64,000 bases of DNA, taken from Deltaproteobacteria bacterium (lineage in GTDB: Bacteria > Myxococcota_A > Polyangia > Polyangiales > Houyiibacteriaceae). Every line of letters begins with the position of its first letter. Position 1 is the first letter of the stretch. The translations under genes were made by a program, and so were the position numbers. This document shows positions 43,909 to 52,673 of this stretch, one piece after another. The stretch spans positions 453,024 to 517,023 of the forward strand of contig JAEPMI010000002.1 of assembly GCA_017644045.1 (NCBI GenBank). The letters are read 5' to 3'. The notes beneath the pieces are model-generated. The model did not search any database. It saw nothing but the letters and a program-made list of their open reading frames with translations, and was not told the origin of the DNA.

Positions 43909-45120
43909 TCATGGAGTGGACGTGGGCAACAGGCGGTAGAGCCTGCTCCGGCCATAGCTCGCCCCTGGGCTGGTGGTGCAGCGATCGGCGAACGTGACCG
44001 CGTAGAGGTCACCGTGAGGGCCGACGTCCCATCCGGTCGCGTTGGCCAGGTGGCCGAGGGCCTCGTCGCGCACGACCGCTCCGTTGGAATCGAGCTCGAG
44101 TACGCGAACGAAGCCCACGCAGAGGTCTCCGTAGAGCACCACTCCGGAGAGCGCGTCGTCGTAGGGGTTGGCCAGGCCGGGGGGCACGCCAGGAGCGACC
44201 CAGGCGACCCGCGGCCAGTCCAGCACGGCGTCCGGGTCCGCGAGCACGAAGGGGTGCGTCTCGCTTCGGTTCCAGGACCGAACGGGATCGACGAAGCCTT
44301 CGCAGCTCTCCATGCACGGACCTTCGTGCAGCGGCCACCCGAGGTTCGCTCCGGGCTCCTGAATGACGTCGACCTCTTCGTAGGCCCCCTGGCCCACGTC
44401 CCCCACGATCATCCGACCTTCGTGATCCAGGAAGCCCGTCCACGGTGAGCGCAACCCCTTGGCCCAGAGCAGCGGGCTCCCTTCCGATCCGTACGCGGGG
44501 TCGTCCGGAAGCGTGTAGCCGCCGACGTCCTCCGACCTCGAGGGGAAGAGACGTACGATGCCTCCGAGGGGCGATGTGGAGTCCTGCGCGAGAGCCGGGA
44601 TGGTCTTGTCGCCGAAGAGCGCGAGCAGCGCCCCCTCGTCATCGAAGCCGAGGGCACCGACGTTGTGCCAGGGCTGTTCCGCGTCGTCGTGGCCGAGCTC
44701 GAGAATGGTCACGTAGGAAGCGGCAGTCGCGACCGGATCGTCGGGATCGAAAGTGACGCGACCGATCGCGCTGTGGGAGAGGCTCGTGCAATGGCCCAGA
44801 TAGATCCATCCGTTCGACGCGAACTCGGGGTCGAACGCCAGGCTGATGAGGCCGCAGTCGGTCTCCGCATGGACCGGAACCTCGAACGAGCCGATGAGCC
44901 GAGTCCGGGAGCCGCCTCGGATCAACTGGTGGTGCTCGACCGTACCGACGCGCGTCGGCAAGAGGAGCTCGTCCGAGTCCGGCAAGAAGTAGAGACCGGT
45001 CACCTGACTCACGTCCGATCCGATCGCGACCTCGACGAAGCCGGGCACGTCTGCGGACGGTTCCCCGTCCCCGCAGCCGACGAGCAGAAGCCCGAGCAAG
45101 AGCACACGGCGACTCACCAT
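43909..45120 (-). CDS. PQQ-dependent sugar dehydrogenase-like lipoprotein, copy 2
   Basis: The product is 403 aa. The lipobox is LVGC. Segments match copy 1 at 30699: [14 protein letters not shown], a conserved His in [51 protein letters not shown] and [10 protein letters not shown]. It is probably a periplasmic quinoprotein oxidising a sugar or alcohol. The ATG overlaps the stop of the cytochrome gene by seven bases, so the pair is co-expressed. The frame extends to 46011, but only as a shadow of the cytochrome gene. Confidence 0.85.
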   Translation of the reverse strand: MVSRRVLLLGLLLVGCGDGEPSADVPGFVEVAIGSDVSQVTGLYFLPDSDELLLPTRVGTVEHHQLIRGGSRTRLIGSFEVPVHAETDCGLISLAFDPEFASNGWIYLGHCTSLSHSAIGRVTFDPDDPVATAASYVTILELGHDDAEQPWHNVGALGFDDEGALLALFGDKTIPALAQDSTSPLGGIVRLFPSRSEDVGGYTLPDDPAYGSEGSPLLWAKGLRSPWTGFLDHEGRMIVGDVGQGAYEEVDVIQEPGANLGWPLHEGPCMESCEGFVDPVRSWNRSETHPFVLADPDAVLDWPRVAWVAPGVPPGLANPYDDALSGVVLYGDLCVGFVRVLELDSNGAVVRDEALGHLANATGWDVGPHGDLYAVTFADRCTTSPGASYGRSRLYRLLPTSTP

Positions 45121-45977
45121 TCGGACACCGCCGGAGCGCTGGTGGTCAGCGAGTCGATCCACGCACGAACCCGCTCGGCCGCTTGGTCGTCCGGGCGCTG
45201 CACGCCCAACGGCGGCATGGGGGCGACCCGCTCCGAGCGGGCCAGCGCGCGGTAGAGCACGCTCCCCTCGGCGTCGCCGGCGACGATCCGAGTGCCGCCG
45301 GCCGAGGCCGAGCCTGCCGTTTGTTGGCCGATGGTGTTGGTGAGGAACGCGTCTCCTCGCAGGTCGAAGCTCGAGCCCGGCGTGCCACTGCCGTTGTGGC
45401 AGTGAACGCAGTTGCCCCAGGCGTAGCCGACGACCCACGCCGCCTCCCCTTCCAAGTCGGCGCCGAGGTCCCCTTCGAGCTGGGCCCGGGTGAAGCCGAG
45501 CACGGGCCCCGCGCCCGCTTCGTGGCACGCCCCGCACTGCGACACGGCCGGGACCACGTGCTCGAAGCCGTCGTCGATCGCGAGGGCCACCGGTGCATCG
45601 GCGAGCACGAGCTCCGCGTGGTCGTGATCCAGCTCGTCGTGCAGGTACACCGCGTAGCGGTGCTCGGTCGGTGCACCCACTCGGAGCGCTCGCGTCTCGA
45701 CCGGGCGGCCATCGATGGAGAACGTCTTGAAGAGGAGGGAGCCGGGCGGAAGCGCATCCGGGTCGCGGCTGCCATCCGGCGTCCACAGCTCCCGCTCCTT
45801 CTCCAACCCGTTGGTCCACAGCGGGAACGTTGGCTCGTAGCCATGACGATCGGGATGGGCGGCGTAGAGCTCCGCGAGCGTGGGCGGGAATGGCTCGTCC
45901 GTCGCCAGCTCGGCTCCGCATCCCAGCAAGGTGGCTAGCAGGAGCCATGTCGAGCTCGTCGTGTTCACCTCTCTCAC
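45114..45977 (-). CDS. Diheme c-type cytochrome lipoprotein, copy 2
   Basis: The product is 287 aa. The lipobox is LLGC. Two CxxCH haem sites are CGACH (about residue 150) and CVHCH (about residue 190). PLWTNGLEKERELW and PMPPLGVQRPDDQAAERVRAW match copy 1 at 31971, but this copy is about 55 residues shorter. The start GTG 45977 is one choice; GTG at 45968 just after GAGAGAG is an alternative. It forms a two-gene unit with the dehydrogenase. Confidence 0.85.
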   Translation of the reverse strand: MREVNTTSSTWLLLATLLGCGAELATDEPFPPTLAELYAAHPDRHGYEPTFPLWTNGLEKERELWTPDGSRDPDALPPGSLLFKTFSIDGRPVETRALRVGAPTEHRYAVYLHDELDHDHAELVLADAPVALAIDDGFEHVVPAVSQCGACHEAGAGPVLGFTRAQLEGDLGADLEGEAAWVVGYAWGNCVHCHNGSGTPGSSFDLRGDAFLTNTIGQQTAGSASAGGTRIVAGDAEGSVLYRALARSERVAPMPPLGVQRPDDQAAERVRAWIDSLTTSAPAVSEW

Positions 45978-46041
45978 GACCCCCGAACCCCCGACAACGG
46001 CTCAGTCGCACTTCGAGCGTCCGCGCGATCGCGCCGTGGAC

Positions 46042-46923
46042 TCAGCTCGCGGCGCGGGTGATGCCGTGGGCGGGGGTCATGCTCGCGCGAAGGGCCAACG
46101 CGAGCTCCGTTCGGCTGGCCACCTGGAGCTTGCGGTAGACGCTGCGGAGCTGGTTGGCGACGGTGCGCGGCGAGCTTCCGCGGCTCGCGGCGATGGCGCG
46201 GTCCGAGCGGCCGCGGACGGCGAGCTGGGCGACCTGGACCTCGGCGGTGGAGAGCGCCGCCGGCGCGCGGAGGTGGGTCGGGACGACGAGCAGCTCGAGC
46301 TCGCCGAGCGGGATCACGAGCGCCGGTCGGTCGACGAAGGCCAGGTCCGAGCGGTGGCTCAAGCCGAGCTGGGTGAGCGCGCGGCTCATGTGCGTGCCCA
46401 CGGTGGACGCGCCGCAGCCGAGGTCGAAGGCGATCTCGTCGTTCGAACACCCGCGAGCCGCGAGCACACCGACCTGTCGCTCCCGGTAGGTCGCGGCGAT
46501 CAGCGGGGTGGCGACTCGGAGCGCCGCGAAGAGGCGTAGCCCTTCGGCGTCGAAGCAGTCGAGGAGCACGGCGCGACCGCTGGCGAGCGACTCGGCGAGA
46601 GACTCGTCGGTCCGGCGAGCGTGGTCGAGGTCGCGGCAGACCCGACGACGGAGCGCTTCACGCGGGGTGGGACACTCGCCGAGGACCCGGCGGAGGCTCG
46701 TCGCGAGGGCGAGGTGCTCACCGGCCAGGGCGAGCTCTCGCTGCCAGTGGGACGACTCTCGGCCGCCCGCGACGGTCGCGAGGAGGTCGGTGGAGAGGCG
46801 ACTGACGCGGTCGGCCCAGGGACCGCTGGCGCAATCGAGCCCGTAGATGATGGAGCGCAGGACGATCCGCGCTTCCCATCGGCCGAGGAGGTCGCTCTGT
46901 CGGGTCTGCTCTCGAAGTTCCAT
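46042..46923 (-). CDS. LuxR-family regulator with two HTH modules
   Basis: The product is 293 aa from ATG 46923, which has AAAGGAG six bases upstream. Two LuxR/GerE-like helix-turn-helix modules are visible. One is at about residues 165-215 (RERQVGVLAARGCSNDEIAF, GASTVGTHMSRALTQLGL). The second is near the C-terminus (LSTAEVQVAQLAVRGRSDRA, SSPRTVANQLRSVYRKLQV, then SRTELALAL). No receiver domain is seen. The promoter looks sigma54-dependent, and the adjacent upstream gene encodes a sigma54 activator. Confidence 0.88.
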   Translation of the reverse strand: MELREQTRQSDLLGRWEARIVLRSIIYGLDCASGPWADRVSRLSTDLLATVAGGRESSHWQRELALAGEHLALATSLRRVLGECPTPREALRRRVCRDLDHARRTDESLAESLASGRAVLLDCFDAEGLRLFAALRVATPLIAATYRERQVGVLAARGCSNDEIAFDLGCGASTVGTHMSRALTQLGLSHRSDLAFVDRPALVIPLGELELLVVPTHLRAPAALSTAEVQVAQLAVRGRSDRAIAASRGSSPRTVANQLRSVYRKLQVASRTELALALRASMTPAHGITRAAS

Positions 46924-46956
46924 GGGGGCTCCTTTCGCCATCGGGTGGGAGGAGCA

Positions 46957-46974
46957 TTGCAGCGGCCGTGCCGG
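46957..46974 (-). promoter_or_regulatory. Sigma54-like promoter of the LuxR gene
   Basis: On the minus strand CCGGCACGGCCGCTGCAA has GG at 46972-46971 and GC at 46960-46959, with 10 bases between. The predicted start is about 46947, giving a 24-nt leader that contains the AAAGGAG site. Confidence 0.5.
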
Positions 46975-46977
46975 CTC

Positions 46978-47005
46978 AAAGACCGCTGGAATCATTGCGA
47001 TCTTT
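46978..47005. promoter_or_regulatory. Imperfect inverted repeat upstream of the LuxR promoter
   Basis: AAAGACCGC (46978-46986) and GCGATCTTT (46997-47005) are complementary at 8 of 9 positions. It could be an operator, a bend site or a weak terminator of the upstream gene. Confidence 0.35.
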
Positions 47006-47010
47006 CTGGG

Positions 47011-47039
47011 TGTCACGCCGGTTGCGGCCGCTGTCACGC
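47011..47039. promoter_or_regulatory. Paired upstream activator sites, TGTCACGC twice, 21 bp apart
   Basis: Identical octamers at 47011-47018 and 47032-47039 lie about 65 to 92 bases upstream of the predicted LuxR start, two helical turns apart. This is a typical layout for a sigma54 activator dimer site. Confidence 0.45.
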
Positions 47040-47056
47040 GTGGGACGCGCGCTGTC

Positions 47057-48412
47057 TCAGCGGAGGGACTCGAGGTCCACGCCGAGGCGCTCGGCCCAGC
47101 GGTAGAGCTGCTTGCGGTCCTTGCCGAAGAAGCGCGCGGCGTCCGCGATGCTGCCGCCGAAGTGCTCGAGCACCTCGCGCAGATCGGCGGCGTTCGGAGG
47201 CTGTTCGCGGTTGATGCGCAGCGCGAGCGGCGCCTTGGCGGCGGCCGGCCGCGCCGAGGGGCGGCGCGCATCGACTCGTTGGCGAACGGCTTCGGGCAAG
47301 AGCGCCCGACCGAGAGGCTCGGTCCCCGAGCGGAGCGCGGCGGCGCTCGCGCACTGCTCGAGCTCACGCACGTTATAGGGCCAGTCGTGGGTGAGCAGCG
47401 CCTCCGCGGCGTCGGCGGTCACCGAGGGGCTCGCGCCCGCGCGCTCGAGGAAGTGGGCCGCGAGGGGCAGCACGTCTTCGCGGCGCTCGCGGAGCGGCGC
47501 GACGCGAATGCTCGCCGCCATCAAGCGCGAGTAGAGGTCCGCGCGGAACGTCCCCTCGGCCACCGCACGCTGCAGGTCGACGTTGGTCGCCGCGATGACG
47601 CGAACGTCCACGTGCCGCGCGACCGTCTCGCCGACACCACGCACCTCGCCGGTGGCCAGCGCGCGGAGCAGCTTGGCCTGGAGGTCGACCGGCATCTCGC
47701 CGATCTCGTCGAGGAAGAGCGTCCCGCCAGCGGCGCGGCCGAAGAGCCCTTCGCTCTTGCCGCTCGCGCCGGTGAACGCGCCCTGCGCGTGGCCGAAGAG
47801 CTCGCTCTCGACCAGGTGCGCCGGCAGCGCCGCGCAGTTGACCGGCACGAGCTCGCCGTCGCGACCACTGGCCGCGTGGAGCTCGGCGGCGACGAGCTCC
47901 TTACCGACGCCGGTCTCGCCGGTCACCAGCACGGGGAGCTTGCTCGGTCCGTACATCGAGATGCCCCACCACACGCGCATCATCGCGGCGCCGCGACCGA
48001 TCAGCGACGCGCGCTTCGTCGGCGGCAGGAGCATCAGCTCGAGGTCGAAGGCCCCGAGGTACTGCGCGACGAACAGATGATCGCCGAGGCGCAGCACCGA
48101 TCCGTCTTCGAGCGGCGCGCCACCGATGCGCTCCCCGTTCACGAAGGTGCCATTGCGGCTCTCCAGATCGCGGACCCGCCACGAGCCGTCCGGATCGGGC
48201 TCGATCGCTGCGTGGTTTCGGCTCACGCCGGGATCGGGGACCTCGAGGCGGCTCTCGTCGTCGCTCGGCTCGCGACCGAGCGTCAGCGGCCCGACGAGGG
48301 GGGTGGAGCGACCGATGGCGCCAGCGTCCGGCGCGTGGACGAGGAGCAGGCGCCACGCGCCCGAGCCCTCGTCTCCGTCGAGTCCGCGAGGAACGGTCGA
48401 GGCCAGCGACAC
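47057..48412 (-). CDS. FHA-domain sigma54 transcription activator
   Basis: The product is 451 aa from GTG 48412, chosen because the longer frame runs into the previous gene. An FHA domain (about residues 30-110: LGREPSDDES, GVSRNHAAIE, SRNGTFVNGERIGG) reads phospho-threonine signals. The AAA+ domain has the P-loop GETGVGKE, the sigma54 loop GAFTGA, and GGTLFLDEIGEMP as Walker B. A Fis-type HTH ends the protein (VLEHFGGSIADAARFFGKD). The FHA input implies a Ser/Thr kinase partner, not present here. It lies directly upstream of the LuxR gene. Confidence 0.93.
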   Translation of the reverse strand: MSLASTVPRGLDGDEGSGAWRLLLVHAPDAGAIGRSTPLVGPLTLGREPSDDESRLEVPDPGVSRNHAAIEPDPDGSWRVRDLESRNGTFVNGERIGGAPLEDGSVLRLGDHLFVAQYLGAFDLELMLLPPTKRASLIGRGAAMMRVWWGISMYGPSKLPVLVTGETGVGKELVAAELHAASGRDGELVPVNCAALPAHLVESELFGHAQGAFTGASGKSEGLFGRAAGGTLFLDEIGEMPVDLQAKLLRALATGEVRGVGETVARHVDVRVIAATNVDLQRAVAEGTFRADLYSRLMAASIRVAPLRERREDVLPLAAHFLERAGASPSVTADAAEALLTHDWPYNVRELEQCASAAALRSGTEPLGRALLPEAVRQRVDARRPSARPAAAKAPLALRINREQPPNAADLREVLEHFGGSIADAARFFGKDRKQLYRWAERLGVDLESLR

Positions 48413-48443
48413 GGCGGCGACGATAGCACGGTCGGGAGCCGCT

Positions 48444-49157
48444 TCACCGGCTGCGGACGAGGCTCTCCAGGACGATGGCGACGATGCGCGCGCTCCGACG
48501 ATCGTCGCTGCGGTAGAAGGGACGAACCCGGCCCTCTCCGTCGCGGATGACCACCTCGTCCAGATGACCGAAGTCGAGGTCGACCTCGACGCCGTCGGTG
48601 TGCCCCACGGGGTCGCCATCGAGCGTCAGCCGCGTGCCTTCGCGAACGAGAGAGTGCGGGCCCTTCGGTGGTCGGAACATCCGCCAGAAGGAGTTCAGCG
48701 TGAGCAGCAGCAGCGGCGGACCGAGGCAGCAAACCGACGCGAGGTAGCCGAGCCCTTCGTCGCCCGAGGAGCCGCTCGAAAGGTCATCCGGCGGCAGCGC
48801 CACGCCGATCAGCGCCGGGAGAAGCAAGATCAGCGAGAGCCCCCAGACCACGGCGTCCGCCACGCGCCATCGGGGTCGGACCTCGAGCGTCAGCCAGCGG
48901 TCGCCGGCGGCGTCACGGTAGGTCTCCCGGCTCGGGTCGACGGCGAGCACGACGTCTGCTGGCAACGAAGAACGTGCTTCCTTCCGCCAGTGGGCGACGA
49001 GCGCGGCGAGCAGTCGGTCGAGCCCGTCTTCGTCCGCTCGCGCCCGCCGGAGCGCGTTGCGCACCGAATGGCGAACCCAGCCCGCGTCGAAGGGCCAGAG
49101 GAACTCGCTCTCCAGATACGCGAACGCCTGCTGCTCACGTTCGCTCAGCTCGCTCAT
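48444..49157 (-). CDS. Membrane protein of unknown function
   Basis: The product is 237 aa. The soluble helical N-terminus (SELSEREQQAFAYLES) is followed by an acidic/Arg segment and two central membrane helices (about 105-125 and 140-160). The C-terminal ~70 residues form beta strands (SLVREGTRLTLDGDPVG, VVIRDGEGRVRPFY). I do not recognise the family. The start is ATG 49157; a GTG lies one codon earlier. The gene ends 31 bases before the FHA activator start. Confidence 0.6.
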   Translation of the reverse strand: MSELSEREQQAFAYLESEFLWPFDAGWVRHSVRNALRRARADEDGLDRLLAALVAHWRKEARSSLPADVVLAVDPSRETYRDAAGDRWLTLEVRPRWRVADAVVWGLSLILLLPALIGVALPPDDLSSGSSGDEGLGYLASVCCLGPPLLLLTLNSFWRMFRPPKGPHSLVREGTRLTLDGDPVGHTDGVEVDLDFGHLDEVVIRDGEGRVRPFYRSDDRRSARIVAIVLESLVRSR

Positions 49158-49190
49158 CACCCACCCCGAACGACGCGCGAGCGGCTGCGC

Positions 49191-49661
49191 TCATTCCTCC
49201 GGTTCGCGGTTCGCGAAGCCGAAGACCTGGACCCAGTGGTTGTCGATGAAGCCGACGCCGATCTCGTTGGAGCCCTCCGAGAGGATGTTCCGGCGGTGGC
49301 CGTCCGAGTCCATCCAGGACTGCATGACCTGCTCCGCGCTGCGCTGACCGCGCGCGATGTTCTCGCCGCGTGCACCGCCGTGGTAGCCAGTGTCCTGGAT
49401 GCGGTCGACGAAATCGCGACCGTCGAGCGAGTCGTGGCTGAAGTAGCCCTGATCGTTCATGTCCTCGGCGTGGAGCTGCGCAGCGAGCGCGAGATCGCCG
49501 TTCCAGTCGTAGGCGGGGAGCCCAGCGGCGTTCCGCTCTTCGTTCACGATCCGATAGACCTGACAGACCTCGAGCGCCTCGTCGGTGCAGCTCGAGCCGC
49601 CGGGACCCGAGTCACCGCATGCCGCCAACGCCACCACCATCACCAAGGCCAATCGCTTCAT
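49191..49661 (-). CDS. CAP/SCP-domain lipoprotein (CwfJ/YkwD-like)
   Basis: The product is 156 aa. The lipobox is LAAC. The CAP-domain landmarks are VNEERNAAGLPAYDWNGDLAL, AEDMNDQGYFSHDSLDG, GENIARGQRSAEQVMQSWMDS and HRRNILSEGSNEIGVGF, with the conserved His residues. CAP proteins bind lipids or metals, or act in the cell envelope. GGAGG lies five bases before ATG 49661. It is alone between two genes. Confidence 0.9.
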   Translation of the reverse strand: MKRLALVMVVALAACGDSGPGGSSCTDEALEVCQVYRIVNEERNAAGLPAYDWNGDLALAAQLHAEDMNDQGYFSHDSLDGRDFVDRIQDTGYHGGARGENIARGQRSAEQVMQSWMDSDGHRRNILSEGSNEIGVGFIDNHWVQVFGFANREPEE

Positions 49662-49844
49662 CGTCACCTCCACTCGTGCAGCATCGGGGATCGAACGAGC
49701 CGTGACCAGCGCGGGATTCGTCCGTTCCGGGTGTCCCACCATTGGATACGTGCCGAAATCCGCACCTGACGGAATGCGGGGCCCACGTTACGCTGTTGGG
49801 GTTGGCGCGTAGGGCGGTCGAACCCGCGCTCCAGTCTCTCCCCG

Positions 49845-50753
49845 ATGAACCGTTCCCGCCTCGAAGGCGGCGGCGGACGCCAGCCCGTGAACCGGTGGCT
49901 CCCGCTCGTCGCGATCGCCCTGTGGCCCTTGCTGGCCTCGACGGCGCCGCCCGCGCACGGCAACCTCGGTCCCATGGAGAAGCTCCTGAACGGAAAGCTC
50001 GCGCCGAGCCCGGAAGGCAGCGAGTTCGTGCAGGTGCGCGAGCACATCGTGCTCGGGTACCGAGTCACCGAGGTCGTGCTCGGCCGTGCCGACATCGACG
50101 ACGAGCTCCCGCTGATGGTCCAGTTCCACGGCCGGGGGGACCACCCGCACATCCCCGGTGGCGACCACGCCAACACGGAGCCGGCGCGACTGATGCTGCC
50201 CTGGGCGCCGGCGAAGCTCGGCGAGGGCTTCACGTGGTTCCCGCTCAGCATCACCGAGCGCGACAAGGACCCGAAGGTCCTCGGCCACTACATCCGCGAG
50301 CGCGCCGACGAGTTCGCGAAGGTGCTCGAGGTCTTCCAGACCCGACGCCCGACCGAGGGGCACGCGCTGGTCAGCGGCTTCTCGCAGGGCGGGATGATGA
50401 GCTTCGCGCTCGCGCTCCGGCACCCCGACCGCATCGACGGCGCATTCCCCGTCGCGGGCTGGCTGCCCGATCACCTGATCGACGAGTCCTTCGACCCGAA
50501 GCGCCCCAGCTACCCGCCCATCCGAGCGCTCCACGGCCGAGGCGACCCGATCGTCCCCGCAGAGCCGACGATGGCGCTGGTCGACGACCTCCGGAACCGC
50601 GGCCTCGACATCACGCTCGAGGTCTTCTCCTGGGACGAGCACTCGATGAACGAGGAGATGCACGCCCGGCACACGGAGCTCGTGCTCGAGCTGATCCGGG
50701 GTCGACGCGAAGGCGAGGCCACCCCGAGCGCTCGGCCTCCGACGCTCGGCTAA
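49845..50753 (+). CDS. Exported carboxylesterase/phospholipase-like hydrolase
   Basis: The product is 302 aa. An N-terminal hydrophobic segment (about residues 15-35) acts as signal or anchor. The hydrolase core has MVQFHGRGDHP (oxyanion region), the elbow GFSQGGMM, an acid in HGRGDPIVP and the His in WDEHSMNEEM. This resembles the phospholipase/carboxylesterase (acyl-protein thioesterase-like) family. It converges with the zinc-ribbon membrane gene, and the stops overlap by a few bases. Substrate unknown. Confidence 0.82.
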   Translation: MNRSRLEGGGGRQPVNRWLPLVAIALWPLLASTAPPAHGNLGPMEKLLNGKLAPSPEGSEFVQVREHIVLGYRVTEVVLGRADIDDELPLMVQFHGRGDHPHIPGGDHANTEPARLMLPWAPAKLGEGFTWFPLSITERDKDPKVLGHYIRERADEFAKVLEVFQTRRPTEGHALVSGFSQGGMMSFALALRHPDRIDGAFPVAGWLPDHLIDESFDPKRPSYPPIRALHGRGDPIVPAEPTMALVDDLRNRGLDITLEVFSWDEHSMNEEMHARHTELVLELIRGRREGEATPSARPPTLG

Positions 50754-51871
50754 CCGGGCTCTTCGATCACGATGGGCTGCTCGCCGGCGCTCAACGTCAT
50801 CGCGACCGCCTCTCGGTAGCCGGTGCGACCGCTCGCGCCTCGTTCGAAGTCGGCGCTGACGCGCACTCGGTCGCCGGGCCGCAGCCGGTAGAGCGTCACC
50901 GAGCCTCGACCGTCCACGCCGCGCTCGCGAAGGAACTCCGGTGCGAGCTCCGTGGACGAGAAGGGCTCGCCCTCCGCCTCGAGAGCGACGAGCACCGGTC
51001 CATCCGCATCGACGCGGCCGACCCGGCCCCCATCGTCGGTGAGCAGGAAGGGAATCGCGTCTCCATCGTCGAGCTCGTGTCCGCCGATCTGCCCGCAGAC
51101 CCGATACGCCAGCACCTCGTCGCCGACCGGGGATCGAAGTAGCGGGCCCGCTGCGGAGACGACCCCCTCGACCTCCGTACGGTCCCGGCGCGCCGTTCGG
51201 ACTGCGTTCGCAACGGTCGCGCTCGCATCGCCGGGGAGCGGGTCCGGGCGAAGCAGCCCGATCGTCAAGAGCACGATGCCCGGGACGGAGAGCGCCCCGG
51301 CGGTCCCCACGAGCGCGACTCCGAAGAGCTGGATGCGGAGGTCGCTCGCGTCGAACTGCGTGGCGATGTCGATGATGACGGCCGCGATGAAGCCGAGCGT
51401 CAGGAAGAGCGAGCCGTAGACGTAGCCGGCACTGACGAGCACCTGATGGGCGCGCCGTGCCTGTCGCTCGACGAACTGGAAGACGGTGTCCACCAGGTTG
51501 CTGCGTCTGCGCGTCGGCCCGAAGGCGACGGCCGAACGAGCGCCTCGGAGCCCCTCGATGACGCCCGAGCCGAGGTAGACCAGGAAGGCCCAGACCAGCA
51601 ACGAAACGAGCACCGCCAGGAGCCCGCCGGCGAAGCCCAACAAGAGCGGCATGTTCGGCATGCCGCTCAGAATGGCAGCGACCGCTCCCCCGACGAGCGC
51701 GAGGAGCTCGGCGAGCATCCCGACCAGACCCACCACGTGGAGCCAACGGGAAGGGGGCGTTCGTGCTCGGCCGACGAGTGCCTTCACCGTCTCGCGCCCG
51801 CACGACGGACACTCGAGCAAGTGAGTCCGAATCGGGCATCGGTCGCAGACACGGTGGAGGTCGCGGCGCAC
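50750..51871 (-). CDS. Zinc-ribbon membrane protein with GIDE-like C-terminal domain
   Basis: The product is 373 aa from GTG 51871, which is 7 nt after TACTCT. Residues 8-27 form a zinc ribbon (CDRCP, CPSCG). Four or so membrane helices lie at about 45-170. The C-terminal 150 residues resemble a GIDE/MULAN-type domain: VEGVVSAAGPLLRSPVGDEV, AYRVCGQI, IPFLLTDDGGRVG and LRPGDRVRVSADFE. In eukaryotes that domain is part of mitochondrial E3 ligases; its role in bacteria is unknown. It is divergent from a hydrolase gene. Confidence 0.7.
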   Translation of the reverse strand: MRRDLHRVCDRCPIRTHLLECPSCGRETVKALVGRARTPPSRWLHVVGLVGMLAELLALVGGAVAAILSGMPNMPLLLGFAGGLLAVLVSLLVWAFLVYLGSGVIEGLRGARSAVAFGPTRRRSNLVDTVFQFVERQARRAHQVLVSAGYVYGSLFLTLGFIAAVIIDIATQFDASDLRIQLFGVALVGTAGALSVPGIVLLTIGLLRPDPLPGDASATVANAVRTARRDRTEVEGVVSAAGPLLRSPVGDEVLAYRVCGQIGGHELDDGDAIPFLLTDDGGRVGRVDADGPVLVALEAEGEPFSSTELAPEFLRERGVDGRGSVTLYRLRPGDRVRVSADFERGASGRTGYREAVAMTLSAGEQPIVIEEPG

Positions 51872-51878
51872 GGATCGG

Positions 51879-51884
51879 AGAGTA
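51879..51884 (-). promoter_or_regulatory. -10 box (TACTCT), leaderless candidate
   Basis: TACTCT lies 7 nt before GTG 51871. It supports this start over the longer frame. Confidence 0.4.
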
Positions 51885-51917
51885 GCGCTTGACCCGGTGG
51901 AAGGCGGAATCCACCTC

Positions 51918-52673
51918 ATGAGGGTGTTCGGACGCATCCAGCGCTCCCTGCTCTATCCCCGCGGCTTCGCCCGACCGGAGGAGCGACTGCTGCGTCGAGT
52001 GCCAGACCTGGAGCGCTGGTCCCTCCCCATCGAGAAGGGCTCGGTGGAAGCGGTCCTCCTCCGCGCACTTGGTGGAGGCCCGCGACCCGCGGTGATCTTC
52101 GCCCACGGCAACGCCGAGCTCATCGAGTACTGGGCCGGCCCCCTCGCTCGCTACCGGGACCACCTCGGGATGCACCTGCTGCTGGTCGAGTACCGCGGCT
52201 ATGGGCGCAGCGCCGGAAGTCCTTCGGAAGCGGGAATCACGGCGGACTTCCGCGCGGCCTACGACCGGCTGGTCGCCCGCCCCGACGTGGACGAGTCACG
52301 CATCATCGGCCACGGGCGCTCGCTCGGTGGCGGCGCGATCGGGACGCTGGCCGCGGGCCGGCCGCTCGCCGGGATGGTCTTCGAGTCCACCTTCACCAGC
52401 GTGCCCGAGGTGGTGCCCTGGGCACCTGCGCGGCTGATGCCGGACCGCTACGACACGCGCTCCGTGCTGCGCTCGTTCGAGGGGCCCTCGCTGATCATGC
52501 ACGGGACCCGGGACGTGACGATCCCCTACCCGCACGCCGAGCGACTCGCCGAGGCGGCGAAAGACGCCGAGCTCCTGCAGTTCGTGGCGGGTCACAACGA
52601 CCTGCCGCAGGACGGTCGCTATTGGGGCGCCATCGACCGGCTCCTCGTGAGAGCCGGCGCGATTCAGAAGTAG
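51918..52673 (+). CDS. Alpha/beta hydrolase (BEM46/ABHD-like)
   Basis: The product is 251 aa from ATG 51918. No signal is seen, but the N-terminus (FGRIQRSLLYPRGF) may be amphipathic. The catalytic set is FAHGNAELI, VEYRGYGRS, the elbow GRSLGGG, the acid in HGTRDVTIP, and the His in VAGHNDLP. It is divergent from the zinc-ribbon membrane gene (47 bases between starts) and overlaps the next, convergent gene by 10 bases. Confidence 0.88.
   Translation: MRVFGRIQRSLLYPRGFARPEERLLRRVPDLERWSLPIEKGSVEAVLLRALGGGPRPAVIFAHGNAELIEYWAGPLARYRDHLGMHLLLVEYRGYGRSAGSPSEAGITADFRAAYDRLVARPDVDESRIIGHGRSLGGGAIGTLAAGRPLAGMVFESTFTSVPEVVPWAPARLMPDRYDTRSVLRSFEGPSLIMHGTRDVTIPYPHAERLAEAAKDAELLQFVAGHNDLPQDGRYWGAIDRLLVRAGAIQK

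Noticed and set aside
45121-46011. Extended start of the second dehydrogenase (700-codon frame)
   Set aside because: The extension overlaps the cytochrome gene in another frame; ATG 45120 gives a proper lipoprotein signal.
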